Source: Komagataeibacter xylinus (GTDB lineage Bacteria > Pseudomonadota > Alphaproteobacteria > Acetobacterales > Acetobacteraceae). From it: a DNA stretch of 64,000 nucleotides. Shown in pieces: positions 52,953 to 62,611 of this stretch; position 1 is the first letter of the stretch, and every line of letters begins with the position of its first letter. The stretch covers positions 186,001-250,000 of the forward strand of contig NZ_JARWSK010000001.1 of NCBI RefSeq assembly GCF_031081985.1. The letters run 5' to 3'. The notes beneath the pieces are model-generated. The model saw nothing but the letters and a program-made list of their open reading frames with translations. It did no database searches and was not told where the DNA came from. The position numbers and the translations under genes were made by a program.

Positions 52953-54233
52953 TCAGTCAAGCCGCACGGAAGGCCGCACGAACACGTCCAGCCAGTCCAC
53001 AAGGCACGACATGGTGCCGCGGAACACGCCATAGAGTTCAAACTGGTGCTGGCGATACAGCATGAGGTGAACCATGCGCGCGGTAATGCCACGCAGCCAG
53101 CCGCCGCCAAACACGCGCCCGCCGGGGAAGGTGCCCCAGCCGTTATAATCGCCAAGCGCAACAACCGCGCCCTTGTTGTGGAAGGCGAAAGGCGGCAGCG
53201 CCTTGCCGCCAATCCAGGCAGGCATGTAGCGGGCCAGGTGATGGGCCTGCTGGCGGGCGGCCTGCGCGGTGGGGGCGACGGGTTTTTCAGCAATGAAGGC
53301 GCAGTCACCCATGGCGAAGATGCTGTCATCTTCCACAAGTTGCAGCGTGGGCCGCACTTCAAGCTGGCCCGAGCGCGACAGCTTGAGTTCACCAAACTTG
53401 CGTGTCACGTCAGGCGCCTTCACGCCAGCCGCCCACACGCGCAGGGTGGCGGGAATGCGGGTGCCGTCCTTGAGCATGAAGCCCTTTTCATCAGCGCCGC
53501 TGACCATGGCCGAGGTCTGGACCTTGACGCCGATCGCCTCAAGCTCCTTCTGCGCTGCAGCCGATACCGCCTCAGGGAAGGCGGGCAGGATGCGCGGGCC
53601 TGCCTCAAGCAGGGTAATGTTCAGCTTGGGCGGCTTCTTGCCAAAGCTGTAGAGCGAGGCGAGATCAAGCGCCTTGTGCAGTTCGGCGGCAAGCTGCGTG
53701 CCGGTGGCGCCCCCGCCCACAATGGCGATGTCAAGCTGCTCGTTATTGCCGAACGCCTTGAGCAGTTCCATGCGGAAGCGGTCGTTGAAGCCGTTGGCAT
53801 CGACGAGGTTGTCAATGAACAGGCAGTGCTCGGCCACGCCGGGCGTGCCGAAATCATTGGCGCGGCTGCCAATCGACAGCACCAGCGCGTCATATTCCAG
53901 CTTGCGTTCATCAAGGATCACCTCGCCCGTAGGCTCGACAACCGGGGCAAGCGTAATGGTCTTGGCCTTGCGGTCCATGCCCGAAATCTCACCGGGCCAG
54001 AATTCAAAATGATGGCGGCTTGCCTGCGACAGGAAGCTGATGCGGTCATTCTCGTTGGCAGCGGTGCCTGCGGCAAAGCAGTGCAGCATGGGCTTCCACA
54101 CATGTGCGAAGCTTTTATCAACCAGCGTGATTTCAGCCTGGCCAGATTTGCCAATCTTGTCACCCAGCCGGGTTGCCAGCGCCAGGCCAGCCACGCCACC
54201 ACCTACGATTACGACCCGAAACTTTTGTGCCAT
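52953..54233 (-). CDS. ndh: Type II NADH dehydrogenase, copy 2
   Basis: 426 residues from ATG 54233, preceded by AAGAGG. Same architecture as the copy at 42755-44041: FAD motif VVIVGGGVAGLALATRLG, NADH motif IAIVGGGATGTQLAAELH, MGDCAFIAEKPVAPTAQAAR and an identical C-terminal WLDVFVRPSVRLD. By eye about 85% identical, with differences concentrated in residues 78-115 and 230-250. It lies 204 bases downstream of an NAD-aldehyde dehydrogenase gene in the same direction, suggesting it recycles the NADH that enzyme makes. Confidence 0.92.
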   Translation of the reverse strand: MAQKFRVVIVGGGVAGLALATRLGDKIGKSGQAEITLVDKSFAHVWKPMLHCFAAGTAANENDRISFLSQASRHHFEFWPGEISGMDRKAKTITLAPVVEPTGEVILDERKLEYDALVLSIGSRANDFGTPGVAEHCLFIDNLVDANGFNDRFRMELLKAFGNNEQLDIAIVGGGATGTQLAAELHKALDLASLYSFGKKPPKLNITLLEAGPRILPAFPEAVSAAAQKELEAIGVKVQTSAMVSGADEKGFMLKDGTRIPATLRVWAAGVKAPDVTRKFGELKLSRSGQLEVRPTLQLVEDDSIFAMGDCAFIAEKPVAPTAQAARQQAHHLARYMPAWIGGKALPPFAFHNKGAVVALGDYNGWGTFPGGRVFGGGWLRGITARMVHLMLYRQHQFELYGVFRGTMSCLVDWLDVFVRPSVRLD

Positions 54234-54437
54234 CCTATGCCTCTTTTTTACTTCTGCCGCACAGTGTCCCGGTCCCGTGGGAAAAACCCTGTCGCATATC
54301 CTGAAATATCGAAAACTGTCCTGCCGCGGGCCCGACGCGAATGGCCCGGACAATGGAACACGGCGGCCGACCCGGTAAACCAGCCCGACCGCCGCGCCCT
54401 GCCTTGGGGGCTATTGGGTTTTCACCCCCTCAGCGGA

Positions 54438-55949
54438 TCAAAAGAAGCCGCGCTTCTTTTCGCTGTAGCTGACCAGCATGTTCTTGGTCTGCTGGTAGTG
54501 TTCGAGCACCATCTTGTGGGTCTCGCGCCCGATGCCGGACTTCTTGTAGCCACCAAAGGCCGCATGCGCCGGATAGACGTGGTAGCAGTTGACCCACACG
54601 CGACCGGCCTCAAGGCCACGGCCCATGCGGTAGCAGGTGTTGGCATCACGGCTCCACACGCCCGAGCCGAGGCCGAAGGGGGTGTCGTTGGCGATGGCCA
54701 GCGCTTCTTCTTCCGTCTTGAAGGTGGTCACGGCCAGAACCGGGCCAAAGATCTCTTCCTGGAAGATGCGCATCTTGTTGTTGCCCTTGAACACGGTCGG
54801 CTGCACGTAGCACCCGTTGTTCAGGTCGCCACCAAGGTCGGGGCGGCCGCCACCGGTCAGCAACTCGGCGCCTTCGCCCTTGCCGATGTCGATGTAGGAC
54901 AGGATCTTTTCCTGGTGGCCGTGCGAGTTCTGCGCGCCCATCATGGTGTTGGGGTCAAGCGGGTTGCCCTGGCGGATCGCCTTGATGCGGGGCAGGGCAA
55001 GTGCCATGAACTTCTCATAGATCGATTCATGCACCAGCGCGCGGCTGGGGCAGGAGCAGATCTGGCCCTGGTTGAGGGCGAACATGGTGAAGCCTTCGAC
55101 CGCCTTGTCGAGGTAGTCGTCGTCCTTGTCCATGATGTCGGCGAAGAAGATGTTCGGCGACTTGCCGCCCAGCTCCAGCGTTGCCGGGATCAGGTGCTCG
55201 GCAGCAGCATGCGCGATCATCTTGCCGGTGGGAGTCGAACCGGTGAAGGCGATCTTGGCAATGCGGTCGCTGTTGGACAGGGCAGCGCCCACATCCTTGC
55301 CCAGGCCGTTGACAATGTTCAGCGTGCCGGGCGGGAACAGGTCACCGATCAGTTCCATCAGCACCAGCATGGAAGCAGGCGTGCTCTCGGCAGGCTTCAT
55401 GACCACGCAGTTACCGGCGACCAGCGCAGGCGCCAGCTTCCACGAACCCATGAGCAGCGGGAAGTTCCACGGAATGATCTGTGCCACGACGCCAAGCGGC
55501 TCATGGAAGTGGTAGGCGATGGTGGTCGCGTCGATCTCGCTCAGCGTGCCTTCCTGGGCGCGGATGCAGCCGGCGAAGTAGCGGAAATGATCGATCGCCA
55601 GCGGGATGTCGGCGGTCAGGGTCTCGCGGATGGGCTTGCCGTTGTCCCATGTCTCGGCCCGGGCGAGCAGGTCGAGGTTCTTTTCCATGATGTCGGCTGC
55701 CTTGAGCAGGATCAGCGCGCGGTCGGCAGGCGCCATCTCGCCCCAGGCTTTCTTTGCCTTGTGGGCTGCATCAAGTGCCAGCTCCACGTCGGCTGCGGTG
55801 GAAGCGGGCACTTCGCACAGCACGCGGCCATCAACGGGGGAGGTGTTGGTCAGGTAATGACCATCGACGGGGGCAACCCATTTGCCACCAATATAGTTAC
55901 CATAACGGGACTTGAACGGCGGGGCTGCCGTGATGCTGTCTGCTGACAC
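54438..55949 (-). CDS. NAD-dependent aldehyde dehydrogenase, AldB/ExaC-like
   Basis: 503 residues. The catalytic Cys lies in [20 protein letters not shown]; the CxCPSR form is typical of AldB/ExaC acetaldehyde dehydrogenases. Other landmarks are [48 protein letters not shown] and [20 protein letters not shown], and the end is SEKKRGFF. It should turn acetaldehyde and similar aldehydes into acids with NAD+ in the cytosol, relevant to an ethanol-oxidising organism. Long AT-rich DNA with strong inverted repeats lies upstream. Substrate inferred. Confidence 0.92.
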   Translation of the reverse strand: MSADSITAAPPFKSRYGNYIGGKWVAPVDGHYLTNTSPVDGRVLCEVPASTAADVELALDAAHKAKKAWGEMAPADRALILLKAADIMEKNLDLLARAETWDNGKPIRETLTADIPLAIDHFRYFAGCIRAQEGTLSEIDATTIAYHFHEPLGVVAQIIPWNFPLLMGSWKLAPALVAGNCVVMKPAESTPASMLVLMELIGDLFPPGTLNIVNGLGKDVGAALSNSDRIAKIAFTGSTPTGKMIAHAAAEHLIPATLELGGKSPNIFFADIMDKDDDYLDKAVEGFTMFALNQGQICSCPSRALVHESIYEKFMALALPRIKAIRQGNPLDPNTMMGAQNSHGHQEKILSYIDIGKGEGAELLTGGGRPDLGGDLNNGCYVQPTVFKGNNKMRIFQEEIFGPVLAVTTFKTEEEALAIANDTPFGLGSGVWSRDANTCYRMGRGLEAGRVWVNCYHVYPAHAAFGGYKKSGIGRETHKMVLEHYQQTKNMLVSYSEKKRGFF

Positions 55950-56041
55950 GGTGATTTTCCTTCAGGGTAATGGTCTATTTATCGAACCGGGGGCGCAAAA
56001 GCGCATTACGCACAGTGCAGCAAGCCCGGCGTGAAGAAAAT

Positions 56042-56079
56042 AAAGTAAAAATATTTCGTTTTTTTTTGGTTTTTACTTT
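56042..56079. promoter_or_regulatory. Inverted repeat upstream of the aldehyde dehydrogenase gene
   Basis: AAAGTAAAAA (56042-56051) and TTTTTACTTT (56070-56079) are perfect arms around an 18-base T-rich spacer, about 93 bases upstream of the start codon. An operator or a transcript hairpin are both possible. Confidence 0.4.
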
Positions 56080-56300
56080 TTATGATGTTCCAGAATGCCA
56101 GATATTCGGAAATTCATTCTCATGGTCATGTAAAGCATAAGTCTATGCCTTTCCTGCAAACCGGACAGTTCTGGATATGCCCCGGTGGAAAGCCGGAGAA
56201 TCATCTGTATTCATTGATATATAGACGCCCCCCCTCACGCAAGGGAGAGGCCGGTAACGTAACCGTGATATATGCATCAAGTGCCATTAGAACCGGAGTG

Positions 56301-56333
56301 TAATTGTATATAAATCAATAGGTTATACAATTA
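56301..56333. repeat. Perfect inverted repeat in AT-rich gap
   Basis: TAATTGTATA (56301-56310) and TATACAATTA (56324-56333) with a 13-base spacer. Neither neighbouring gene ends here in a way that makes it an obvious terminator; nearest is the acyltransferase stop at 56472. Confidence 0.45.
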
Positions 56334-56471
56334 TCAAAAAGAAAATATTTTATGGTTTCAGGCTGTCTTCCCGTATCGGGGGCGTAAGGCTGCATACGCG
56401 AACAGCCACGGCGGGCGTGGCTGTCGGTGGCAGGCGGGCATGCAGGAAAGCGCGTGGGCGGACCTTTGTGT

Positions 56472-58493
56472 TTACTTGTCCGCCATTGTGGAGGGCGCGA
56501 GATCGATCAGCCCATTGAGGGCGACTTCACCTCCCACGCCTGACAGGTGCTGGGAGTCTACATAAAGCGAGGCGGCCCCGCGGCTGAACCGGCACCCCTG
56601 GGGCGTGCAGAAACGCTCATGTAACGAGGCATAGGTGAGGCCGCCAACCGCGGTTGCGGCCGCATGCACGGCATTTTCAATGGAAGGCGCGGGCGTTACG
56701 ACCAGGGGCGGGGGCGCGATCCCCCCGGCGAGTGCCAGGGCAGGGTCAAGCTGGTGTTCAATCCATGAGCGCACGGGCATGAACGTCGTAACAGCCTCAC
56801 GCGCGGGGTCGAGGCGGAAATGCGGCACATCACCCAGCACGATCACTTTCTTGCCTGCGTGCGTCAGGATGGTTTCGGTGCGGATCAGGGCGGCGCGCAT
56901 GCGCGCGATGCCAGCCACCACGCCATCATTCACCGGATGTTGCGGGTCAACATAGGCATCATCGCCCGCATCGGCCTCAAAGGGGGCGGACCAGTAGCCG
57001 GTCAGGACCACGAGTTGCACTTCCGGGTTGTTGGCCACCAGTGTTATGGCGCGTTCGTTATAGAGCGCGCAGGCGGCCGCGTGTCCCGGATGCTGCGGCA
57101 TGAGGCGCGTGGCGCCCATCAGCGGCGGACAGGATGACTTGGTGAACTGCACGAAATCATACCCGCCTTCGCGCGCAATGCGGGCAAGGGCAGGTGCAAG
57201 CGCGGCGGCGTGGCTGTCACCGAGCAGGGCGATCTGCAGGCGTCCGGTGTCGTGCATGCAGGCGAAACTGGTATTGGGCCGGGCATCGCCATAATTGGCC
57301 AGGCATGACCCGCCGCGCCCTTCTGCCAGGCTGGCTTCCGTCACCATAAGGGCGGGATTGAAACGGGTGGGAAAGCCGTGGCTCATGTAAATGGCTGACA
57401 GCACGACCCCGCATAATGCAGCCGCACTGCCATAACGCAGCAGGACCACGCGGCTGGGCAGGCGGGCATGGCGGAAGGGTTGTTCGATATAACGCCATGA
57501 CAGCACGGCCAGCCCGAGTGACACGAAGGCCACCACGACGAGCTGCGCGGGCCGGGGGGCTTGCGCCATGCACAGCCATGTCAACGCCATGAGCGGCCAG
57601 TGCCACAGATACCATGAATAGGAAACAAGCCCCACCCCCACGAATGGGCGCGCGGACAGGACAAGGCGGTTGAAAACACTGCCTTCCGCCAGCACGAGCG
57701 CCAGCGTGCCCCCCACCGGCAGCAGCGCGGCAAGGCCGGGGAAGGGGGTATGTTCGTTAAAAAGACAGACTGACAGCACCACAAGCCCGATACCGGTAAA
57801 GCCCAGTATGTTGGCGGGCAGGGCAGGCAGGGGTCTTGTCGCCCCTGAGCGGGCGATGGCCAGGAAGGTTCCGGCCCCGAGTTCCCATGCCCGCGTGGGC
57901 AGGAGGTAGAAGACCGCCGTGGGCCAGCGGCTCATGCCAATGACGGCAAGTGTAAGGGCACCCAGGCAGAGCACGCCAATGACCCCAAGAACGAAAGGGC
58001 GCGTCATGCGGCGCAGCGCAAGCAGCAGGAAGGGAAACAGCAGGTAGAACTGTTCTTCCACGCCGAGCGACCATGTCATGAGAAACGGATCAAGATGGGC
58101 ATCGGGCGAGAAATAGTTGACCTGCCGCCAGAACAGGATGTTGGACCACCCGCTCAGGGCCGCCATCGCCCCGATTGCAATCTGCCTGTAGTCCTGCGGG
58201 CTGGCCAGCACGACGCCAAGGATCGTGACAAAGGCGATGACGGCCATGAGCGCGGGCAGGATGCGGGCGGCGCGTCGGGCATAGAAGGCATCGAAGCGAA
58301 AGCGCCCCGCCCCGACATCACGGTACACAATGCCGCCTATGAGAAAGCCGGAAATGACAAAAAAAATGTCCACGCCGGTGAAACCCGATTTCAGCGGCGA
58401 AAGGCCAGCATGGAACAGGACTACGGCGGTAACCGCAATGGCGCGCAGGCCATCAATATCGCGGCGGTAGCGGCGGGAGGGATCAGGGGCCAT
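56472..58493 (-). CDS. OafA/YrhL-like membrane acyltransferase with C-terminal SGNH domain
   Basis: 673 residues from ATG 58493 (a GTG at 58535 is possible). An acyltransferase-3 membrane domain spans about residues 8-370, opening RRDIDGLRAIAVTAVVLFHA and holding FFVISGFLIGGIV and MTWSLGVEEQFYLLFPFL. An SGNH hydrolase-like domain covers about 410-670 with the nucleophile in ALLGDSHAAAL and the D-x-x-H end in VDSQHLSGVGG. Such proteins O-acylate surface polysaccharides or peptidoglycan. In a cellulose- or acetan-producing relative it could acetylate exopolysaccharide; no polysaccharide genes are adjacent here. Confidence 0.88.
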   Translation of the reverse strand: MAPDPSRRYRRDIDGLRAIAVTAVVLFHAGLSPLKSGFTGVDIFFVISGFLIGGIVYRDVGAGRFRFDAFYARRAARILPALMAVIAFVTILGVVLASPQDYRQIAIGAMAALSGWSNILFWRQVNYFSPDAHLDPFLMTWSLGVEEQFYLLFPFLLLALRRMTRPFVLGVIGVLCLGALTLAVIGMSRWPTAVFYLLPTRAWELGAGTFLAIARSGATRPLPALPANILGFTGIGLVVLSVCLFNEHTPFPGLAALLPVGGTLALVLAEGSVFNRLVLSARPFVGVGLVSYSWYLWHWPLMALTWLCMAQAPRPAQLVVVAFVSLGLAVLSWRYIEQPFRHARLPSRVVLLRYGSAAALCGVVLSAIYMSHGFPTRFNPALMVTEASLAEGRGGSCLANYGDARPNTSFACMHDTGRLQIALLGDSHAAALAPALARIAREGGYDFVQFTKSSCPPLMGATRLMPQHPGHAAACALYNERAITLVANNPEVQLVVLTGYWSAPFEADAGDDAYVDPQHPVNDGVVAGIARMRAALIRTETILTHAGKKVIVLGDVPHFRLDPAREAVTTFMPVRSWIEHQLDPALALAGGIAPPPLVVTPAPSIENAVHAAATAVGGLTYASLHERFCTPQGCRFSRGAASLYVDSQHLSGVGGEVALNGLIDLAPSTMADK

Positions 58494-59095
58494 TGGTCGG
58501 CTCTTTTCGTGCGGCAGTGAACGGTGCGCAGGCACGGTTCAGGGGAGGGGAATAGCTGCACGCAAACGCCAGTATTGTTTCAGAGTTTTTCTTCCCTGTT
58601 GCTTCACGTAAATTTTATTTTATTATTTTTTATTGATTAATAAACGCACGCCTCGCATGCCTGTAAAAAGACTGGCTACCGCCGGCCTGGATGCTGCGCG
58701 GCAATGCATGCGGTGAGATAGAAAACCAAAGCCGCTTTTGAAAAATTCACATGTATGGATTTGTATAATCAGATGATGTGTTTTGATATGAAATAAAGTA
58801 ATTATTTGTCATTTAATAATAAATATATTTAATTTAATGTATTTATTGAAAATAGGTGGGGCCTATTTAGAACGACTGGCTGTATAAGTGCATGATAATT
58901 AGGGAAAATTTTTTAAAGTATTCATTTTTAAATCATTGATTTGAGTATATTTTTATTTTCTTACAAAACGAGAAACATCATCCTGAATATCCGGGATGCC
59001 ATTGCCATATCCCCGCAGGTCTGCTCAGGATTGTTTTTGGCAGCGCTTCCGTCACGCGTGGTGGGGGCGTGCGTAGGATAAGGCCGTTTCATTCC
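58494..59095. other. AT-rich non-coding region
   Basis: 602 bases with no supportable gene. Bases 58560-58990 are exceptionally AT-rich for this genome: by hand count 9 of 60 bases at 58801-58860 are G or C. Weak dyads (for example AATAAATA/TATTTATT near 58819-58847) are expected by chance at this composition. Confidence 0.55.
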
Positions 59096-60037
59096 ATGCT
59101 TTCGACCATTATTGCCGCGATGCTGCCCCTCATCGTGGTGTTTGTGTTGGGCTACCGTGCCGGGTGGCACCATGATTTTGATGGCACGCATGTGACTGTG
59201 CTGAACCGGCTGGTCATGCTCTATGCGTTTCCGCTCAACCTGTTCGTAGGCATCGCCCACATGCCGCGTAACATCCTTGCAGGCCAGATGCCGCTGGCGG
59301 CTTCGGTCTTCGGGCTTATGTGCATAAGTTTTGCGGTGGCGTATGGGGTGTCGCGGTATGTGGCGCGTCGTGGCGGGGCGGCGGCGGCGTTGCAGGGACT
59401 GGCCATTGGCGCGCCCTCGGTGCCCTTTATCGGTTCCGCCATGCTGCCGGTCCTGATCGGGCATGACAGCACGGCGGTTGCCATATCGGCCGCGGTCTTC
59501 GCCATGGTGCTGGTCCAGACGCCGGTCTGCATGATGATGCTGGGCCACGATGCAACGGTTACGGATGGCGGATCGGTCAGTTTCGTGGGGCAGGTGGGGG
59601 CCGCGCTGAAAGAGCCGATCGTGTGGGCGCCGCTTCTGGCAACAGGGCTGGTGGTGCTGAACGTCCGTCTGCCCCCTGCGCTGCTTGGCGCCATGGGGCT
59701 GCTGGGCAATACCGCCACGGGTGTGGCGCTGTTTGCGTCTGGTGTGGTGCTGTTCCTGCAGCGCGTGCATATTACGCTGCCGGTGGTCATGACGGTGCTC
59801 GCGCGCAACATTGTCGTGCCTGCGGTGGCATGGCTGGTGCTGGCCGTGCTGGGCCTGCCGCATGATGTCATTCGCGCCACCGTGCTGACGCTGTCCATCC
59901 CCGTGGGCACGGTCGTGGTCATTCTCGCGGTCCGCTTCAGAACGGATGAACAGGAGGCAGCTTCAACCCTGTTTCTCAGCGCGGTGGCCTCCGTGCTGAC
60001 CATGGTGCTGTTCATTCTGCTCACCACGCAGCATTAG
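59096..60037 (+). CDS. AEC-family transporter (auxin efflux carrier-like)
   Basis: 313 residues from ATG 59096. About ten membrane helices with the AEC pattern: an N-terminal block (LSTIIAAMLPLIVVFVLGYR, NRLVMLYAFPLNLFVGIA), a polar centre and a C-terminal block (LSIPVGTVVVILAVRF). Bacterial AEC members often export or import dicarboxylates such as malate or malonate. No neighbour indicates its cargo. The frame extends upstream to GTG 59069, but membrane homology starts at the ATG. Confidence 0.87.
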   Translation: MLSTIIAAMLPLIVVFVLGYRAGWHHDFDGTHVTVLNRLVMLYAFPLNLFVGIAHMPRNILAGQMPLAASVFGLMCISFAVAYGVSRYVARRGGAAAALQGLAIGAPSVPFIGSAMLPVLIGHDSTAVAISAAVFAMVLVQTPVCMMMLGHDATVTDGGSVSFVGQVGAALKEPIVWAPLLATGLVVLNVRLPPALLGAMGLLGNTATGVALFASGVVLFLQRVHITLPVVMTVLARNIVVPAVAWLVLAVLGLPHDVIRATVLTLSIPVGTVVVILAVRFRTDEQEAASTLFLSAVASVLTMVLFILLTTQH

Positions 60038-60038
60038 G

Positions 60039-60055
60039 CCGCCCGTATGGGGCGG
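60039..60055. terminator. Hairpin between convergent transporter genes
   Basis: CCGCCC (60039-60044) pairs with GGGCGG (60050-60055) over five bases, directly after the AEC gene. No T-tract, so weak. Confidence 0.35.
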
Positions 60056-60062
60056 GTCGCCT

Positions 60063-60998
60063 TCAGCCCCGATCGGGTTCATAGGTCTCGGCCCGCCGCC
60101 GGGCCGCGCGGCGTTCCTTCAGCACCAGTTCGCCGTAAAGGATATGCTGGCGGATCCAGTTGATCATGCCCGATAGCGTGACCACGATAATGCCCGCGAA
60201 CGTCCAGCCATCAAGCGGCTGATGAAACAGGAAGTAGCTGAACGCCACTGCCCACAGCATCTGGCTGTACTGGGGCAGGGCCACGCGGTTGGCGGGCGCG
60301 CGGGCGGTGGCCATCATCATGAACAGTTGGCCAAGGGCGGCAAGAAAGCCGTAGCCAAACAGGAACATCCATGTTTTCAGCCCGTGCGGCCAGTGCGCGT
60401 GGGCCAGCATCAGCGCGCCATCGCCAATTAACGGGCCGAACAGGCTTGAGCCGAACAGCGAGAGCCGGGGCGTGTCATTGCCTGCCAGCCGGTAGGCAAT
60501 CACGCCCACGGCATTGGCGATGGCGGCAACCAGCGCGCACAGATGCCCCAGATGCAGCGCCCGCACGCCTGGCCGCAGCACGATCAGCACGCCCACAAAA
60601 CCCAGTATGACTGAAAGCCACGCCCAGCCCGATACTTTCTCATGCAGCAGCGTCACGGACAGGATGGTGACGAAAAGCGGCATGAGGAACATGAGCGAGA
60701 GTGCCTCAGGCATTGGCAGCAGCATGAAGGCCTCCACGCTGGCAGCCGTTGCGACAAAGGTGGCCACGGCGCGCACCACCCACATCAGCGGGTGGGTGGG
60801 CGCAAAAATATCCCTGTAGGATTCGTTCTTGCCACGGATGAACGGAATGATGAGAAAACCGAACACGCCACCGGAAAAGGCGACCTCGAACGGGTCAAGC
60901 TGGCCTGCAAGCAGCTTGGAATAGGCATCACTGATCGAGAACGAGGAAAATGCGGCAAAGGCCAGCATCATGCCCGAGGTAAGAAAGGCCATGTTCAT
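60063..60998 (-). CDS. EamA/DMT-family transporter
   Basis: 311 residues from ATG 60998, preceded by GGGGGA. Ten membrane helices in two EamA repeats (about 10-140 and 150-290; EAFMLLPMPEALSLMFLMPL, LSVILGFVGVLIVLRPG). The family includes drug/metabolite exporters and nucleotide-sugar or amino-acid carriers. Cargo unknown. The frame continues to 61070 without family similarity. Confidence 0.88.
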   Translation of the reverse strand: MNMAFLTSGMMLAFAAFSSFSISDAYSKLLAGQLDPFEVAFSGGVFGFLIIPFIRGKNESYRDIFAPTHPLMWVVRAVATFVATAASVEAFMLLPMPEALSLMFLMPLFVTILSVTLLHEKVSGWAWLSVILGFVGVLIVLRPGVRALHLGHLCALVAAIANAVGVIAYRLAGNDTPRLSLFGSSLFGPLIGDGALMLAHAHWPHGLKTWMFLFGYGFLAALGQLFMMMATARAPANRVALPQYSQMLWAVAFSYFLFHQPLDGWTFAGIIVVTLSGMINWIRQHILYGELVLKERRAARRRAETYEPDRG

Positions 60999-61182
60999 CT
61001 GTTTCCCCCCGTTTTGCGGCGTGCATTTGCGCATCACAGGCGGGCGGGCGCAAGGGGTGGTTGCCTGCATGTGCCTGAAAAAACAGACATGCCCGACCCG
61101 CCAGCCGCCCCGTCTGGCCGTGTGCCGCCATATGCTGTTACACTAGGGCCACCTGTTTGATTTTTCTACCTGGACACCTTGC

Positions 61183-62604
61183 ATGACTGACACGCCCGCC
61201 TCGCCCGCAGCCCGTCTTCAGGCCGCCCTGACCGCCATCCGCGCAGGCGGGCTGGGCGGGCAGGTCAGCACCTCGCCCTCGGTGCTCGAGGCCCACAGCC
61301 ATGGCGAGGCCATGGAAGCCGCCTGCCTGCCCGGCGCCGTGGTCTTTGCCCGCAAGACCGAGGATGTGGCTACCGTGCTGCGCGCCTGCCATGCCAATGC
61401 GGTACCGCTGGTGGCGTTTGGGGCGGGCACGTCGGTTGAAGGGCACGTAACACCTGCCGAACACGCCATCAGCCTTGACCTGTCCGAAATGACCGCCATT
61501 GTCGAGATGAATGCCGAGGACCTGGACTGCCGCGTGCAGGCTGGGCTGACCCGGCAGGCGCTCAATGCCCAGATTCGTGACACGGGGCTGTTCTTTCCGG
61601 TTGATCCGGGTGGCGAGGCCACATTGGGCGGCATGTGCGCAACGCGCGCCTCGGGCACGGCCGCCGTGCGCTATGGCACCATGAAGGAGAACGTGCTGGG
61701 CCTGACCGTGGTGCTGGCCACGGGCGAGGTAATTCGCACGGGCGGGCGCGTGCGCAAGTCATCCACGGGTTATGACCTGACATCGCTGTTCATCGGCTCG
61801 GAAGGGACGCTGGGCATCATTACCGAGGTGCAGTTGCGCCTGCATGGCCGCCCAGAGACGCTTTCCGCCGCCGTGTGCCAGTTTGCCGACCTCAATGACG
61901 CGGTGCAGACCGCCATCGAGATCATCCAGTGCGGCATTCCCATCAGCCGGGTGGAACTGCTTGATGACGTGCAGATGGCGGCCTCGATCCGGTATTCGAA
62001 GCTCGATGGCTATCAGGATCTCACCACGCTGTTCTTCGAGTTTGGCGGTGCGCCTGCCAGCGTGCAGGAGCAGGTGGCGGCGGTCGAGGCCATTGCGCTT
62101 TCCAATAACGGGCTGGCCTTTGCCTGGGTCGATACGGCAGAGGAACGCACCCGGCTATGGAAGGCCCGGCACGATGCCTTCTGGGCCGCCAAGGCCATCG
62201 AGCCGACAGCGCGCGTCATTTCAACCGACTGCATCGTGCCGATCTCGAAACTGGGCGAACTGATCGCGGGCGTGCGGGAAGATATTGCGGCCTCCGGCCT
62301 CCGCGTGCCGCTTTTGGGGCATGTGGGTGATGGTAATTTTCACTCCCTCATCATCACCGAGGATACGCCCGCAGGCCATGCCCGCGCATTGGATCTTGAC
62401 CGCAGGATCGTGCACCGGGCGCTTGCTTTGGGTGGTTCATGCAGTGGCGAGCATGGCGTGGGCATGGGCAAGCTGGAATTTCTCGAGACCGAGCACGGCG
62501 CGGGCACGCTTGCGGTCATGCGCGCGCTCAAGCACACCATGGACCCGCTCAACATCCTCAACCCCGGCAAGCTGCTGCCGCCGGGGCCGGTCTATCAGGG
62601 CTAG
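61183..62604 (+). CDS. dld: FAD-linked D-lactate dehydrogenase (cytochrome-type), GlcD/LDHD-like
   Basis: 473 residues. The VAO-type FAD domain runs about 45-225 (VPLVAFGAGTSVEGHVTP, FPVDPGGEATLGGMCATRAS, SSTGYDLTSLFIGSEGTLGI) and the substrate/cap domain from about 230, with GHVGDGNFHSLI and the C-terminal SCSGEHGVGMGKLEF signature with its metal-binding His. This order fits D-lactate dehydrogenases; glycolate oxidase GlcD is the main alternative, but no glcE/glcF genes follow. Likely membrane-associated, passing electrons to the respiratory chain. The gene stands alone. Confidence 0.85.
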   Translation: MTDTPASPAARLQAALTAIRAGGLGGQVSTSPSVLEAHSHGEAMEAACLPGAVVFARKTEDVATVLRACHANAVPLVAFGAGTSVEGHVTPAEHAISLDLSEMTAIVEMNAEDLDCRVQAGLTRQALNAQIRDTGLFFPVDPGGEATLGGMCATRASGTAAVRYGTMKENVLGLTVVLATGEVIRTGGRVRKSSTGYDLTSLFIGSEGTLGIITEVQLRLHGRPETLSAAVCQFADLNDAVQTAIEIIQCGIPISRVELLDDVQMAASIRYSKLDGYQDLTTLFFEFGGAPASVQEQVAAVEAIALSNNGLAFAWVDTAEERTRLWKARHDAFWAAKAIEPTARVISTDCIVPISKLGELIAGVREDIAASGLRVPLLGHVGDGNFHSLIITEDTPAGHARALDLDRRIVHRALALGGSCSGEHGVGMGKLEFLETEHGAGTLAVMRALKHTMDPLNILNPGKLLPPGPVYQG

Positions 62605-62611
62605 GCGCTTT

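Larger units (their letters stand above)
55950..56471. other. AT-rich intergenic region upstream of the aldehyde dehydrogenase gene
   Basis: 522 bases. Contains two perfect 10-bp inverted repeats (56042-56079 and 56301-56333). A 73-codon frame at 56082-56303 has no Shine-Dalgarno sequence and no recognisable protein character, so it is not called. The aldehyde dehydrogenase promoter should lie near 55960-56050. Confidence 0.5.

Noticed and set aside
53046-55946. 966-codon plus-strand frame across ndh copy 2 and the aldehyde dehydrogenase gene
   Set aside because: It is an antisense frame; both minus-strand genes under it have full motif support, and the translation has no family character.
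56082-56303. Small 73-codon gene in the AT-rich gap
   Set aside because: No Shine-Dalgarno sequence, no recognisable domain, and it spans low-complexity DNA between two inverted repeats.
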